A stretch of DNA of 56,208 nt from an alpha proteobacterium SCGC AAA028-D10 (GTDB taxonomy: Bacteria; Pseudomonadota; Alphaproteobacteria; Pelagibacterales; Pelagibacteraceae), in assembly GCA_000510845.1 (NCBI GenBank), contig AZOF01000007.1, forward strand, positions 1-56,208, in the 5' to 3' direction. The notes beneath the pieces are model-generated. The model worked only from the letters and a program-made list of their open reading frames with translations. It had not been told where the DNA came from and did not search any database. The position numbers and the translations under genes are program-made. Shown piece after piece: positions 1 to 9,056 of the stretch (its first letter is position 1; the number at the start of each line of letters is the position of its first letter).

Positions 1-2450
1 TTTAAGGAGATTTCCGTTGCAAATTTAATAAGAATTGCATCTCCATCTAAATAAATTGGCAATATATTGTCATTTTTTTCATCTTTTTTAAAATAATTTT
101 CAACTCTAGAAGCCTTCTTAAAAATTAAAAAATTTCTTTCTAAAAAACTTTTTTTATCTTTAGGCAAATAATCAATACAAACATCTACAAAATTCCCCGG
201 GGAAACTTGCAAAATAACTTTCGTGGATCTTATCAAGCTAACAAGTTTAATTAACCAATTAATGAGTTCAATATTACTGTTTTTAATTACCGCAAATTTT
301 TTATCTGAATAACAGTTAATTAAGGGACTTTTATATAAGTCTAAAAATTTCAATCTATTCCAGAGTTCTTCAGTAACAAAAGGAATAAATGGATGAAGAG
401 TTAAAAGAATATTCGAAAATATAAGCCCAAAAACTTTTTTTGTTTCTTTAATTTGATTTTGATTGTCTGAATAAAAGATTGACTTTGAAAATTCTAAATA
501 CCAATCACAAAATATATTCCAAACAAAATTATAAATTTCCTTAGATGCCTCATCAAATCTAAAATTTGCTATATGACTATCGATATTTTTTTTTGCATGA
601 ATATATTCATTGATAATCCATTGATTAATTTCTAATTTTACTTCTTTACTATCAATTTTAATGTCAAGATTACATTTATTAAAATCGCAAAATTTAGAAA
701 CGTTCCAAATTTTAGTTAAAAAATTCCTATAACCTTTAATTCTTTCTTCTGAAAGCTTTACATCCCTCCCTGGTGATGCCATCGACATTAAAGTAAATCT
801 TAAAGCGTCCGCTCCATATTTTTTTATTAAATCTAAAGGATCAATAACATTACCTTTTGATTTGGACATTTTTTGACCATGCTCATCTCTAACTAAAGCA
901 TGTATATAAACTTTATCAAAAGGGACTTTTTTTGTTACAAACAATCCCATCATCATCATTCTAGCGACCCAAAAAAATAAAATATCAAAACCCGTTACTA
1001 AGACAGAAGTTTTATAGAATCTTTTAAAATTGTAAGTTTTTTTCGGCCAACCTAAACTTGCAAATGGCCATAGAGCTGATGAGAACCAAGTGTCTAAAAC
1101 ATTGCTATCTTGATTAATTGAAGAATTTTTCTTTTTATAAAATTTATCAGCTTGCTTTTGAGCATCATTTTGATCTTTTGCTGAAAAAATCTTTCCATCA
1201 CTTCCATACCAAATAGGAATTTGATGACCCCACCAAATCTGTCTAGAGATGCACCATGGACGAATATCTTTAAGCCATAAATTATAAGTTTTTGTCCATG
1301 ATTCTGGAAAAAAAAATGTTTTTTTATTTTTTACAGCTTTTAAAGCTTCAACAGACATTTTTTTAACATTTAAAAACCATTGCTCTGTAAGATAAGGTTC
1401 GATTATAGAATTTGATCTATCACCATAAGGAACGTTATGTTTTATTTTTTCTTCTTTTTCTAACGCATTAATTGATTTTAAATCTTCTATTATTAATTTT
1501 CTTGCTTCAAATCGATCAAGACCATGATATTTTTGAGGACAATTTTTATTAAGTCTTCCGTTAGATTCTAAAATATTAATTTTTTCTAAATCGTGTCTTA
1601 GTCCAACGTCATAATCATTAAAATCGTGAGCGGGAGTAATTTTTACAGCCCCAGAACCTTGATTTGGATCGGCATAATCATCTGCAATTATTTTAATTTG
1701 CTTATCTATAATTGGAATTTTTGCATATTTATTAATTAATTTTTTATACTTTTTATCTTTAGGATTAACAGCAATTGCAACGTCGGCAAAAATTGTTTCT
1801 GGTCTGGTAGTTGCTATAGTTATAAAGTCATCTTTATTAATTAAATATTTAATATAGTAAAGTTTTCCCTCCACTTCTTTTTGCACCACTTCTAAATCAG
1901 AAATTGCAGTTTGTAATACTGGATCCCAATTAGATAGTTTAAAATCCTTATAAATAAGTTTTTTTTTATGTAATTCTAAAAAAACTTTTACTACTGCTTC
2001 GGACATATTTTTGTCCATAGTAAATCTAGTTTGCGACCAATCGCATGAAGATCCTAATTTTTTAAGTTGGTTTATTATTAGATTTCCAGAATGTTCTTTC
2101 CAATTCCAAACTTCTTTAAGAAACTTCTCTCTTCCTAATATATTTTTTGATTGATTTTTTTCGTAAAGCCTTTTTTCAACAACAAGTTCTGTTGCAATAC
2201 CAGCATGATCAGTTCCTGGTTGCCATAAAGTTTCATAACCTTTTAATCTATAAAATCTAACTAATAAATCTTGAATAGAATTATTAAGCGCATGGCCCAT
2301 GTGTAAATTACCCGTTACATTAGGTGGCGGTATTACTATTGAAAAATATTTTTTTTTATTATTTTTTTTAGGTTCAAATAGTTTATTGCTTTCCCAAAAA
2401 GCATAAATTTTATCTTCAATATCTAAATGATTATAATTTTCTTCTAACAT
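1..2450 (-). CDS. valS: Valine-tRNA ligase (partial, C-terminus outside window)
   Basis: Class I aminoacyl-tRNA synthetase that charges tRNA-Val in the cytoplasm and edits mischarged threonine. The frame is open from an ATG at 2450 to the window start, giving about 816 residues; the family usually has about 880-950, so the C-terminal coiled-coil arm is missing only because of the window edge. The HIGH signature appears as PPPNVTGNLHMGHA near residues 41-54, and the KMSKS loop (GQKMSKSKGN) near 525-534. The start is supported by its position just ahead of the HIGH region. Its ATG overlaps the stop of pcm by one base (TAATG), so the two are probably co-transcribed. No frameshift is visible. Confidence 0.96.
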   Translation of the reverse strand, partial: MLEENYNHLDIEDKIYAFWESNKLFEPKKNNKKKYFSIVIPPPNVTGNLHMGHALNNSIQDLLVRFYRLKGYETLWQPGTDHAGIATELVVEKRLYEKNQSKNILGREKFLKEVWNWKEHSGNLIINQLKKLGSSCDWSQTRFTMDKNMSEAVVKVFLELHKKKLIYKDFKLSNWDPVLQTAISDLEVVQKEVEGKLYYIKYLINKDDFITIATTRPETIFADVAIAVNPKDKKYKKLINKYAKIPIIDKQIKIIADDYADPNQGSGAVKITPAHDFNDYDVGLRHDLEKINILESNGRLNKNCPQKYHGLDRFEARKLIIEDLKSINALEKEEKIKHNVPYGDRSNSIIEPYLTEQWFLNVKKMSVEALKAVKNKKTFFFPESWTKTYNLWLKDIRPWCISRQIWWGHQIPIWYGSDGKIFSAKDQNDAQKQADKFYKKKNSSINQDSNVLDTWFSSALWPFASLGWPKKTYNFKRFYKTSVLVTGFDILFFWVARMMMMGLFVTKKVPFDKVYIHALVRDEHGQKMSKSKGNVIDPLDLIKKYGADALRFTLMSMASPGRDVKLSEERIKGYRNFLTKIWNVSKFCDFNKCNLDIKIDSKEVKLEINQWIINEYIHAKKNIDSHIANFRFDEASKEIYNFVWNIFCDWYLEFSKSIFYSDNQNQIKETKKVFGLIFSNILLTLHPFIPFVTEELWNRLKFLDLYKSPLINCYSDKKFAVIKNSNIELINWLIKLVSLIRSTKVILQVSPGNFVDVCIDYLPKDKKSFLERNFLIFKKASRVENYFKKDEKNDNILPIYLDGDAILIKFATEISL

Positions 2451-3100
2451 TAAAAATTAAATTCTTCTTTATCGATGTAATTAATTAAAATAGGTGAACT
2501 AGCATTCATAATTTTTAATTTCTCATAACCATTTTTTTTTTTGTTAAAAAGATAAATATTTGAAGAAGATTCTTCTTTTAAAATACATATTAGTTTTCCA
2601 TTAACATTTAATTTGTCCAATAAGTTCAAAGGATCGGCATTTACTGTTCCGTTTATAATAATTTTATTAAATTTAAGCTCTAGAATATTAAGTTGTCTAT
2701 AATTAGAAAATAAAACATTAACGTTTGTTTTTTTATTTTTTTTTATATTTTTTATTGTTAAGTCGTATATGTCTTTATCTTGCTCAATTGAATAAACAGA
2801 ATTAACTAAATTAGCCAATACGGAAGTTGTATACCCACCACCAGAACCTACTTCTAAAATAACATCTGATAATTCTGGTTTTATAATATTCAAAAATTTT
2901 GCAAAGATAAGCGGTTTTAAAATAAAACTACTTTTAGAGAATTTTATATGATCATCTATATAAGATAAGTTTTGAAGGGACACTGGAAGAAAATCTTCTT
3001 GTTCTACTTTCTCAAATGCAGCAATTAAATTTTCATCTATAATATTATTGGGCCTTAATTGGCTCTCAATCATATTTAATTTTCGAGTACTGTGTTGCAT
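2450..3100 (-). CDS. pcm: Protein-L-isoaspartate O-methyltransferase family protein
   Basis: SAM-dependent methyltransferase of the PCMT family, which starts repair of isoaspartyl residues in aged proteins. The 216-residue length is normal. SAM motif I is ILEVGSGGGYTTS (about 81-93), followed by an acidic strand end VYSIEQD (about 102-108) typical of post-motif I. The N-terminus MIESQLRPNNI is characteristic of the alphaproteobacterial branch, some of whose members may methylate other substrates; the exact substrate is inferred. It lies directly upstream of valS with a one-base overlap. The promoter probably lies in the 70-base gap shared with the divergent tRNA-Cys. Confidence 0.85.
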   Translation of the reverse strand: MQHSTRKLNMIESQLRPNNIIDENLIAAFEKVEQEDFLPVSLQNLSYIDDHIKFSKSSFILKPLIFAKFLNIIKPELSDVILEVGSGGGYTTSVLANLVNSVYSIEQDKDIYDLTIKNIKKNKKTNVNVLFSNYRQLNILELKFNKIIINGTVNADPLNLLDKLNVNGKLICILKEESSSNIYLFNKKKNGYEKLKIMNASSPILINYIDKEEFNF

Positions 3101-3130
3101 ATTATTTGCGAGTTTAGAAAACTAAATATA

Positions 3131-3159
3131 TATACACGATAGCTATTAGAAAATAATAC
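3131..3159 (+). promoter_or_regulatory. Putative sigma70 promoter of tRNA-Cys
   Basis: TATACA (3131-3136) and TAATAC (3154-3159) are separated by 17 bases and lie 11 bases upstream of the mature tRNA 5' end. Each matches four or five of six consensus bases. The surrounding DNA is so AT-rich that a chance match is possible. Confidence 0.35.
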
Positions 3160-3170
3160 AGAAAAAATAT

Positions 3171-3244
3171 GGCCACGTGGCGGAATGGTTACGCAGAGGA
3201 CTGCAAATCCTTGTATCCCAGTTCGATTCTGGGCGTGGCCTCCA
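3171..3244 (+). tRNA. tRNA-Cys (anticodon GCA)
   Basis: A full cloverleaf can be drawn. The acceptor arm GGCCACG pairs with CGTGGCC (3234-3240), the discriminator is T at 3241 (U73, the usual cysteine identity base), and the CCA at 3242-3244 is encoded. The anticodon loop contains GCA within CTGCAAA, and the T-arm contains GTTCGATTC. The gene is divergent from pcm and 47 bases upstream of tRNA-Asn, so the two tRNAs may share a transcript. Confidence 0.96.
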
Positions 3245-3291
3245 AATTAATATTGTTTTTAAAAAAAAAAATCGTATTGTGGTTTTTTTAT

Positions 3292-3367
3292 TCCTCGATA
3301 GCTCAGTTGGTAGAGCAGTTGACTGTTAATCAATTGGTCGCAGGTTCGAGTCCTGCTCGGGGAGCCA
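3292..3367 (+). tRNA. tRNA-Asn (anticodon GTT)
   Basis: The acceptor arm TCCTCGA pairs with TCGGGGA (3357-3363) with one G-T pair, the discriminator is G3364, and CCA (3365-3367) is encoded. The anticodon loop CTGTTAA sits in a TTGA/TCAA stem, giving GTT. The T-loop GGTTCGAGTCC is canonical. The gene ends 7 bases before the convergent stop codon of the XRE-type regulator, leaving almost no room for a terminator. Confidence 0.97.
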
Positions 3368-3374
3368 AAAATAA

Positions 3375-3725
3375 TTAAGCAGATTTTGATAACTTCTTAT
3401 TTGAATGTAAAATGTTTAAAAGTTTTTCTTTTTCAACTTCTGACAATTTGCTTACAAAAGCTTCTAAAGAATTTTCGCTTTTTGTTTGCGTGTCTAAATT
3501 TTGAAAATCTTTGAATTCTTCAAAAAAATATTTTATAGGAACTTTTAAAAAATTTGCTAATTGCAATAATCTACTAGAGCTAACACCATTAGTTCCTTTT
3601 TCATATTTTTGGATTTGTTGAAATGTAACGTTGATTGCTCTTGCGACTTGAGTTTGTGTAAGGCCAAGAGAAGATCTTCTAGCTCTTAGCTGCTTTCCTA
3701 AATGTTGATTTAATTCTAATGACAT
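3375..3725 (-). CDS. XRE-family helix-turn-helix transcriptional regulator
   Basis: A 116-residue DNA-binding protein with one Cro/CI-type HTH domain at about residues 8-65. The recognition region includes LGLTQTQVARAINVTFQQIQ and YEKGTNGVSSSRLLQLANFL. The C-terminal part (about 75-116) is charged and has no recognised domain. Compact single-HTH proteins of this kind are common in alphaproteobacteria. It is transcribed divergently from the photolyase gene across a 76-base AT-rich gap, so it could regulate itself and the photolyase block; that is inference from position only. Its 3' end converges on tRNA-Asn. Confidence 0.85.
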   Translation of the reverse strand: MSLELNQHLGKQLRARRSSLGLTQTQVARAINVTFQQIQKYEKGTNGVSSSRLLQLANFLKVPIKYFFEEFKDFQNLDTQTKSENSLEAFVSKLSEVEKEKLLNILHSNKKLSKSA

Positions 3726-3801
3726 TGATCCCTTTATTTAAATAATAAAATCTGATTAAACTTATTTTTAAATAAAAAATCAAGTCATAAAAATAAAAAT
3801 A

Positions 3802-5214
3802 ATGTCATGTTCTTTTGTTTGGCTTAAAGATGATTTTAGAATATCTAATAATCAAGCTTTAAAGGCCTTAATTGAAGACGATAATAAGGAAAAACTTGCG
3901 ATATATATATATGAAGAAGAAACATATCATTCATGTGAATCTCAAAAATGGTGGCTTGCAAAATCTCTAGAAATTTTTCAAAAAAAGTTAGAAAATTTAA
4001 AAATTTCACTTGACGTAATTCATGAAAACACAACAAAAACCTTTAAAAAGTTAATATCCAACAACTCTTTTAATCGCATTTACTGGAATAAGTCTTGCCA
4101 TGTGAATGATAACATTACTGAAGAAGGTATTAAAAAAATCTTAAAAGAAAATAATGTTTTTTATAAAGAGTTTGAGGCTAATTTACTTAATCCAGTTGAT
4201 AAAATTAAAAAAGACGATGGAACTCCATTTAAAGTCTTTACTCATTATTGGAAAAAAGCTGAACAAAACTATCTAAGAAATAATCATAAATTTGATGATA
4301 AAAAATATAAAAATTACAATCAGGATTTAAAAAAAAATAAAAATATACAAGCTATATATCCAAAAAAACATTGGTATAAAAAATTTGAAAAATATTGGGA
4401 ACCAAGCGAGGAAAATGGAGAGAAAATATTAAATAATTTTATAAATAAAAGCATTGAAAACTACGCAATTGATAGAGATATTCCGTCAATAGAGGGTACT
4501 TCAAAATTATCACCATACTTAAAGTTTGGACAAATTTCAGTTCATAAAATAATGCAAAAATGTTTAGAAATTAAAAATAAAAAAATCGGTTATAGAAAAT
4601 ATGTTAATGAAATTGGCTGGAGAGAATTTTGTCATTCATTACTTCATAATTTTCCTGAAATGGAAAAAAACAATCTTAGAAAAGATTTTAATAATTTCAA
4701 ATGGAGTAAAAATGAAAAACTACTATTAAAATGGAAAAAAGGATTAACGGGATATCCAATTGTTGATGCTGGAATGAGAGAACTTTACGAAACTGGATGG
4801 ATGCATAATAGAGTTAGAATGATTGTAGCCTCTTTTTTAGTAAAACATTTAAGGATCCATTGGATGGAAGGAGAAAAACATTTTAGAAATACACTTCTAG
4901 ATTTCAATGTTGCAAATAATGTCGCTGGTTGGCAGTGGGTTGCTGGAACAGGAGCTGATGCCGCACCATACTTTAGAATTTTTAATCCAATCTTACAGGG
5001 TGAAAAATTTGATGCGAATGGTTATTATATAAAAAAATGGTGTCCTGAATTAAATAATTTACCAAATGAATTTTTACACAAGCCATGGGAAATGCCTGAA
5101 GAATTACAAAAAGAAAAAGATATTATAATAGGGAAAACATATCCATTTCCAATTGTTAAACATGAAGATGCAAGAAATTCAGCGTTACAAGCTTTTAAAG
5201 ATCTTAAGAAATGA
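3802..5214 (+). CDS. phrB: Deoxyribodipyrimidine photolyase (class I CPD type)
   Basis: Light-driven flavoenzyme that splits cyclobutane pyrimidine dimers in DNA. The 470 residues are the normal length. An N-terminal antenna-binding Rossmann domain (about 1-130; FVWLKDDFRISNN) precedes the FAD-binding domain (about 200-465). Signatures are GWREFCHSLLHNFPEM, GYPIVDAGMRELYETGWMHN, NVANNVAGWQW and GADAAPYFRIFNP. Trp354 (IHW) and Trp377 (AGW) align by motif with two members of the electron-transfer tryptophan triad of the E. coli enzyme, and Trp301 is a candidate for the third. The antenna cofactor cannot be told from sequence. First gene of a four-gene block whose members overlap by 1 to 26 bases (the stop overlaps the next ATG by 4 bases), so co-transcription is likely. 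A cryptochrome role is less likely given the photolyase-like active site. Confidence 0.95.
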   Translation: MSCSFVWLKDDFRISNNQALKALIEDDNKEKLAIYIYEEETYHSCESQKWWLAKSLEIFQKKLENLKISLDVIHENTTKTFKKLISNNSFNRIYWNKSCHVNDNITEEGIKKILKENNVFYKEFEANLLNPVDKIKKDDGTPFKVFTHYWKKAEQNYLRNNHKFDDKKYKNYNQDLKKNKNIQAIYPKKHWYKKFEKYWEPSEENGEKILNNFINKSIENYAIDRDIPSIEGTSKLSPYLKFGQISVHKIMQKCLEIKNKKIGYRKYVNEIGWREFCHSLLHNFPEMEKNNLRKDFNNFKWSKNEKLLLKWKKGLTGYPIVDAGMRELYETGWMHNRVRMIVASFLVKHLRIHWMEGEKHFRNTLLDFNVANNVAGWQWVAGTGADAAPYFRIFNPILQGEKFDANGYYIKKWCPELNNLPNEFLHKPWEMPEELQKEKDIIIGKTYPFPIVKHEDARNSALQAFKDLKK

Positions 5215-6440
5215 AAAAAAAAGTTGCTATTATAGGAAGCGGCATATCAGGAATGACTGCTGGTTTTGAACTAAGCAAAAAATATGAAATTCATATTTAC
5301 GAAAAAAACTCATATCTTGGTGGCCACACCCATACTCATGAAATAATCGAAAATAATAAAAAATATTTTATTGATAGTGGATTTATAGTTTTTAATGACA
5401 AAACTTATCCGAATTTTATAAATTTGTTAAAAGAACTAAACGTAGGTTCAGAAAATACAAACATGAGTTTTTCTGTAAATTATCCATATGAAAATTTCGA
5501 ATGGTCAGGAAAAAATCTTAATAGTGTTATTTTTAGAAATAGAAATTTTTTTTCCATAAAATTTTTTAAAATTATAATCGGAATAATAAAATTTAATTTT
5601 TTAGCTAAAATTAATGAAAAATCATTTTTAAAAATAAAAATTGACGCTTTTCTGAAAAAATTTAATTTCAGTGAGGAATTTAAAAAATATTATTTATACC
5701 CAATTTGTGCATCAATTTGGTCCAACCCTATAAATAAAATTAAAGATTATAAAACGCATTTTCTTATAAAATTTTTCGTAAATCATGGTTTAGTCAATTT
5801 ATTTTTTAGACCACAATGGAAAGTAGTTAAGCTTGGCAGTAATAAATATATAAAAAAAATTATAGAATTATCTGATATTAAATTTTTCTTAAATAACAAG
5901 GTAAAATCAATTAAAATTATTAAAAACAAAATTGAAATTAAAAATAAAAATAAATTAATAAATTATGATTATTTAATCTTTGCTAACCACACCAACGAAA
6001 TATGCAAAATACTTCCTTATAATTTTAAAAAACACAAAAAAATATTATCTTCAGTGGATTATCAAATTAATGATGCGTGCTTACACACGGATTCATCATT
6101 AATGCCAAAAAATAAATATAATTGGTCAAGTTGGAACTTTATTAAAACTAAAGATGATGCTTCAAGATTAACTTATTGGATGAATCATTTGCAAAATCTA
6201 AAATGTAAAAAAGATTATTTTGTCTCTATAAATTCAAACGATTTAATAAATAAGAGTAAAATAATAAAAAAAATAAAATATAGTCATCCTATATTTAAGC
6301 ATAATAAAGAATATACATTTCAAAGATTGCAAAAAATCCAAGGTAATAAAAATATTTATTACTGTGGCGCATGGTGTGGCTATGGTTTTCATGAAGACGG
6401 CGTTGTGTCAGCAAGAAATGTTACAAATTATTTATTGTAA
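5211..6440 (+). CDS. FAD-dependent oxidoreductase (COG2907-like, amine-oxidase fold)
   Basis: A 409-residue flavoprotein. The N-terminal dinucleotide-binding motif is GSGISGMTAGFELSKK, ending in the acidic strand IHIYEKN, followed by GGHTHTHE, a pattern of the NAD/FAD-binding family close to protoporphyrinogen oxidases and phytoene desaturases. The C-terminal FAD site is probably IYYCGAWCGYGFHEDGV (about 384-400), where the acidic residue contacts FAD. The same gene order (photolyase, this oxidoreductase, DUF1365, Cfa-like methyltransferase) occurs in many proteobacteria. In Rhodobacter sphaeroides, a flavin-dependent desaturase (UfaD) works with a Cfa-like methyltransferase (UfaM) in furan fatty acid synthesis, so a role in oxidising a membrane-lipid acyl chain is a reasonable inference. 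It overlaps phrB by 4 bases and the next gene by 1. Confidence 0.8.
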   Translation: MKKKVAIIGSGISGMTAGFELSKKYEIHIYEKNSYLGGHTHTHEIIENNKKYFIDSGFIVFNDKTYPNFINLLKELNVGSENTNMSFSVNYPYENFEWSGKNLNSVIFRNRNFFSIKFFKIIIGIIKFNFLAKINEKSFLKIKIDAFLKKFNFSEEFKKYYLYPICASIWSNPINKIKDYKTHFLIKFFVNHGLVNLFFRPQWKVVKLGSNKYIKKIIELSDIKFFLNNKVKSIKIIKNKIEIKNKNKLINYDYLIFANHTNEICKILPYNFKKHKKILSSVDYQINDACLHTDSSLMPKNKYNWSSWNFIKTKDDASRLTYWMNHLQNLKCKKDYFVSINSNDLINKSKIIKKIKYSHPIFKHNKEYTFQRLQKIQGNKNIYYCGAWCGYGFHEDGVVSARNVTNYLL

Positions 6441-7201
6441 TGCAAAGTTCCCTTCAACTTGGAAGCGTTTTTCATAATAGGGTTTTTCCATATAATCATC
6501 AATTTAATTATAAAACATTATCAATTCTTATTAATTTAGAAGAATTAAATAATATAAATAAGTTATTTTTATTTTCTATTAACTCATTCAATCTTTTTAG
6601 TTTTTTTTTTAAAGACCATGGTGAAAGAAATGAAAATATTAATCCAAAAAACTTTATACTAAGTAACATTGCTACAAAGTTTAAAGATAAAAAGAATTAC
6701 ACGGTTTATTTGTACTGCACACCTTCATTTCTTGGTTATGTATTTAATCCAATTTCTATTTATTTATGCAAAAACAGTAAAAATGAAATTAAATATATTT
6801 GTTATGAAGTAAAAAACACGCATCATGAGCAACATTGTTATTTTATTAAAATTAAAAAAAAACAAAAAAAAATTTATTCAAAGTTAAAAAAAAAATTTTA
6901 TGTTTCTCCTTTTTTGCAAATGAATTTGGGATATAAATTTTATTTATTAAATAATAAAAATAATTTTTTATTAAATATAGATGTATACAAAAAGAATCAA
7001 ATAATTCTTAAAACTGGTATATATTCAAAAACTTTGACTCTAAGTAGTATTTCTTTACTTTGCAGTCTTGTTAAGAATATTTTTTTTGCTCAAAAAATTA
7101 TGATATTTATACATTACCAGGCAATTAAAATTTTTAAAAAACAAAAATCTTTTTTTACTAAGCCACAAAGAAATAATGATACAGTATCTTTTCATGGATA
7201 G
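6440..7201 (+). CDS. DUF1365 family protein
   Basis: A 253-residue protein of the DUF1365 (COG3496) family, biochemical function unknown. Family marks are the N-terminal LGSVFHNRVFPYNHQFNYK, then PSFLGYVFNPISIYLCKN (about 97-114), corresponding to the family's FGYVFNP-type core, and the later YEVKNTHHEQHCYF (about 120-133). No signal peptide is seen. The family almost always sits beside the FAD oxidoreductase and Cfa-like methyltransferase found here, so it probably acts in the same lipid modification. Its ATG overlaps the upstream stop by one base, and its 3' end overlaps the next gene by up to 26 bases, which suggests translational coupling. Confidence 0.82.
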   Translation: MQSSLQLGSVFHNRVFPYNHQFNYKTLSILINLEELNNINKLFLFSINSFNLFSFFFKDHGERNENINPKNFILSNIATKFKDKKNYTVYLYCTPSFLGYVFNPISIYLCKNSKNEIKYICYEVKNTHHEQHCYFIKIKKKQKKIYSKLKKKFYVSPFLQMNLGYKFYLLNNKNNFLLNIDVYKKNQIILKTGIYSKTLTLSSISLLCSLVKNIFFAQKIMIFIHYQAIKIFKKQKSFFTKPQRNNDTVSFHG

Positions 7202-8378
7202 ATTATTAAAGAAATATTTAGATTTTAAACTTCAAAATATTAAATGGGGTGAAATAAAGGTAAATTTCAAAAATTCGTATGAAAAAATCTTCAAAGCTAA
7301 GGAAGGAAATTTAAGTTCTAATATTGTTATTAAAAATAATTCTTTTTTTAAAGATCTGCTTCTTAGAGGGGAATTAGGTTTTGCTGAGTCTTATATAAAT
7401 AATAAATGGGAGACTTCTAACCTAACTAACTTATTAAAAATATTACTTAAAAATCAACAAATAAAAAAAAAAAACTGGGCAGATAATTATTTATCATTAC
7501 TCATTGAGAAATTTAAATTTTTTTTAAAAGCAAACTCTATAAATCAAGCAAAAAAAAATATTTATTATCATTATGATCTAGGTAACAAATTTTATTCATT
7601 TTGGTTAGATAAATCTATGACTTATTCCTCGGGAATCTTTAACACAGAAAATGATGACCTGTTCACATCCCAAATCAATAAGTATGACAATATAATAAAA
7701 AATTTAAATATCGAAAATTCAGATACCGTTTTAGAAGTTGGTTCAGGCTGGGGCGGTTTTATAGAAAGAAATTCTCAAACAGTTAAATCTAACATCGAAG
7801 GACTAACGATAAGCCAACAGCAGTATAATTATATTAAAAATTTAATTAATCAAAAAGAGTTAAATAATAATTCTAAAATTTTTTTTAAAGACTATCGAAA
7901 ACTTAATTTGAGTAGCGCTTATGATAAAATTGTTTCCATTGAAATGTTTGAAGCGGTTGGGAAAAAGTATTGGGACTTATATTTTAAAATATTAAATAAT
8001 GCGCTTAAAAAAAATGGCAAAGCATGTTTTCAAATCATAACAATTGATGATAAAGAATATAATAATTATATAAATCAAGTTGATTTTATCCAAAAATATA
8101 TTTTTCCAGGCGGCGTACTTCCATCTAAAAGAATTTTATATAAACTTTTTAAAGATAATAATTTTGAATTATATGAAGAAAAATCTTTTGGTAATGGTTA
8201 TGAAAAGACATTAAAACTTTGGAAAGAAAACTTTAATAACTCTTGGGATAAAATTTCGAAACTTAGTTTTGATAATAAATTTAAAAATTTATGGAACTAC
8301 TATTTAAGTTATTGTGAAACTGGATTTGCAACTGGGCATACTAATGTCAGCCAGTTTTTCGTAAAAAAAATTGCATAA
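7176..8378 (+). CDS. Cyclopropane-fatty-acyl-phospholipid synthase family methyltransferase
   Basis: SAM-dependent enzyme of the Cfa family (COG2230) that adds a one-carbon unit to unsaturated acyl chains of membrane phospholipids. Length 400. Motifs are YHYDLGNKFYSFWLDKSMTY (about 130-149), the SAM loop VLEVGSGWGGF (about 184-194), EGLTISQQQYNY and SIEMFEAVGKKYW. The EMFEAVG form belongs to a subgroup distinct from classic E. coli Cfa, so the product may be a methylated or furan-type fatty acid rather than a cyclopropane; this is inference. Two starts are possible: ATG at 7176, or ATG at 7194 beginning MDRLL, which better matches family N-termini and shortens the overlap with the DUF1365 gene from 26 to 8 bases. 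Last gene of the photolyase block. Confidence 0.88.
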   Translation: MIQYLFMDRLLKKYLDFKLQNIKWGEIKVNFKNSYEKIFKAKEGNLSSNIVIKNNSFFKDLLLRGELGFAESYINNKWETSNLTNLLKILLKNQQIKKKNWADNYLSLLIEKFKFFLKANSINQAKKNIYYHYDLGNKFYSFWLDKSMTYSSGIFNTENDDLFTSQINKYDNIIKNLNIENSDTVLEVGSGWGGFIERNSQTVKSNIEGLTISQQQYNYIKNLINQKELNNNSKIFFKDYRKLNLSSAYDKIVSIEMFEAVGKKYWDLYFKILNNALKKNGKACFQIITIDDKEYNNYINQVDFIQKYIFPGGVLPSKRILYKLFKDNNFELYEEKSFGNGYEKTLKLWKENFNNSWDKISKLSFDNKFKNLWNYYLSYCETGFATGHTNVSQFFVKKIA

Positions 8379-8379
8379 A

Positions 8380-9051
8380 TCAATTTAAATTTTTCAATTT
8401 ATACTCCCAATCTCCTTTAAGGGTAAATTTCATATCAACCCATTTAAGGTCTTTTTCAGTATAACCAATATTTATGTCAAGATTATCACCTTTTATGTTA
8501 TAAAAATTTACTACCTCATTTTTATCATTAATTTTTTTTGTTTCCTTATTCAAAAAAGTTATTTTAGTTTTTAAATTTCTGCAACCCTGACCCAAAACGT
8601 AATTATTGTTTAGTAAAGAGTCATGATTCCACCAAAGCGCTGGATAAAATTTTTCAGTTAGCTCATAAATATATTTTTTATTTTCAGTCATTCCATCAAA
8701 TGAATACTTTCCATTTGAAATTTTTTTAATATTACAATAATCATTGTCGCTGCCATCTTGTGTTTTTGATTTAAATTCTATCAATTCTTCATTTTTATAA
8801 GTCTCAACCCCGTAAGATTTATACGTATGGAACTTTATTCCAAGGATTTTAACCTCAATTAATATATCTGTAATTATCTCTTTTGTATTATCGCCCTTTT
8901 TTTTAACATTTACTTTGTGATATCCAACAAGATCATTATTTCTATAAATATCAAATTCAATCCGCTGTAAATTTTTATAATGCTGAACATGCGTGTTAGC
9001 AATTGTTGGAAATAAAATATAACTTACTAAATAGATAAGAAGACGTAACAT
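8380..9051 (-). CDS. DUF6134-like exported protein of unknown function
   Basis: A 223-residue protein with an N-terminal hydrophobic stretch (about 2-18) ending in ANTHVQ, consistent with a Sec signal peptide and periplasmic location. The remainder alternates short polar and hydrophobic segments as in a beta-rich fold; recognisable pieces are FDIYRNNDLVGYHKVNV, GSDNDYCNIKKISNGKYSFDG and ALWWNHDSL. It resembles the DUF6134 family, whose function is unknown; this match is from memory of the pattern and is moderate. It faces the Cfa-like gene with one base between the two stops, and lies 5 bases upstream of the aapP stop on the same strand, so it may be read with neither operon. Confidence 0.6.
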   Translation of the reverse strand: MLRLLIYLVSYILFPTIANTHVQHYKNLQRIEFDIYRNNDLVGYHKVNVKKKGDNTKEIITDILIEVKILGIKFHTYKSYGVETYKNEELIEFKSKTQDGSDNDYCNIKKISNGKYSFDGMTENKKYIYELTEKFYPALWWNHDSLLNNNYVLGQGCRNLKTKITFLNKETKKINDKNEVVNFYNIKGDNLDINIGYTEKDLKWVDMKFTLKGDWEYKLKNLN

Positions 9052-9056
9052 TTTAT

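Noticed and set aside
3169..3378. Open frame of 69 codons on the plus strand
   Set aside because: It runs straight across tRNA-Cys and tRNA-Asn, both of which fold fully; the frame is a by-product.
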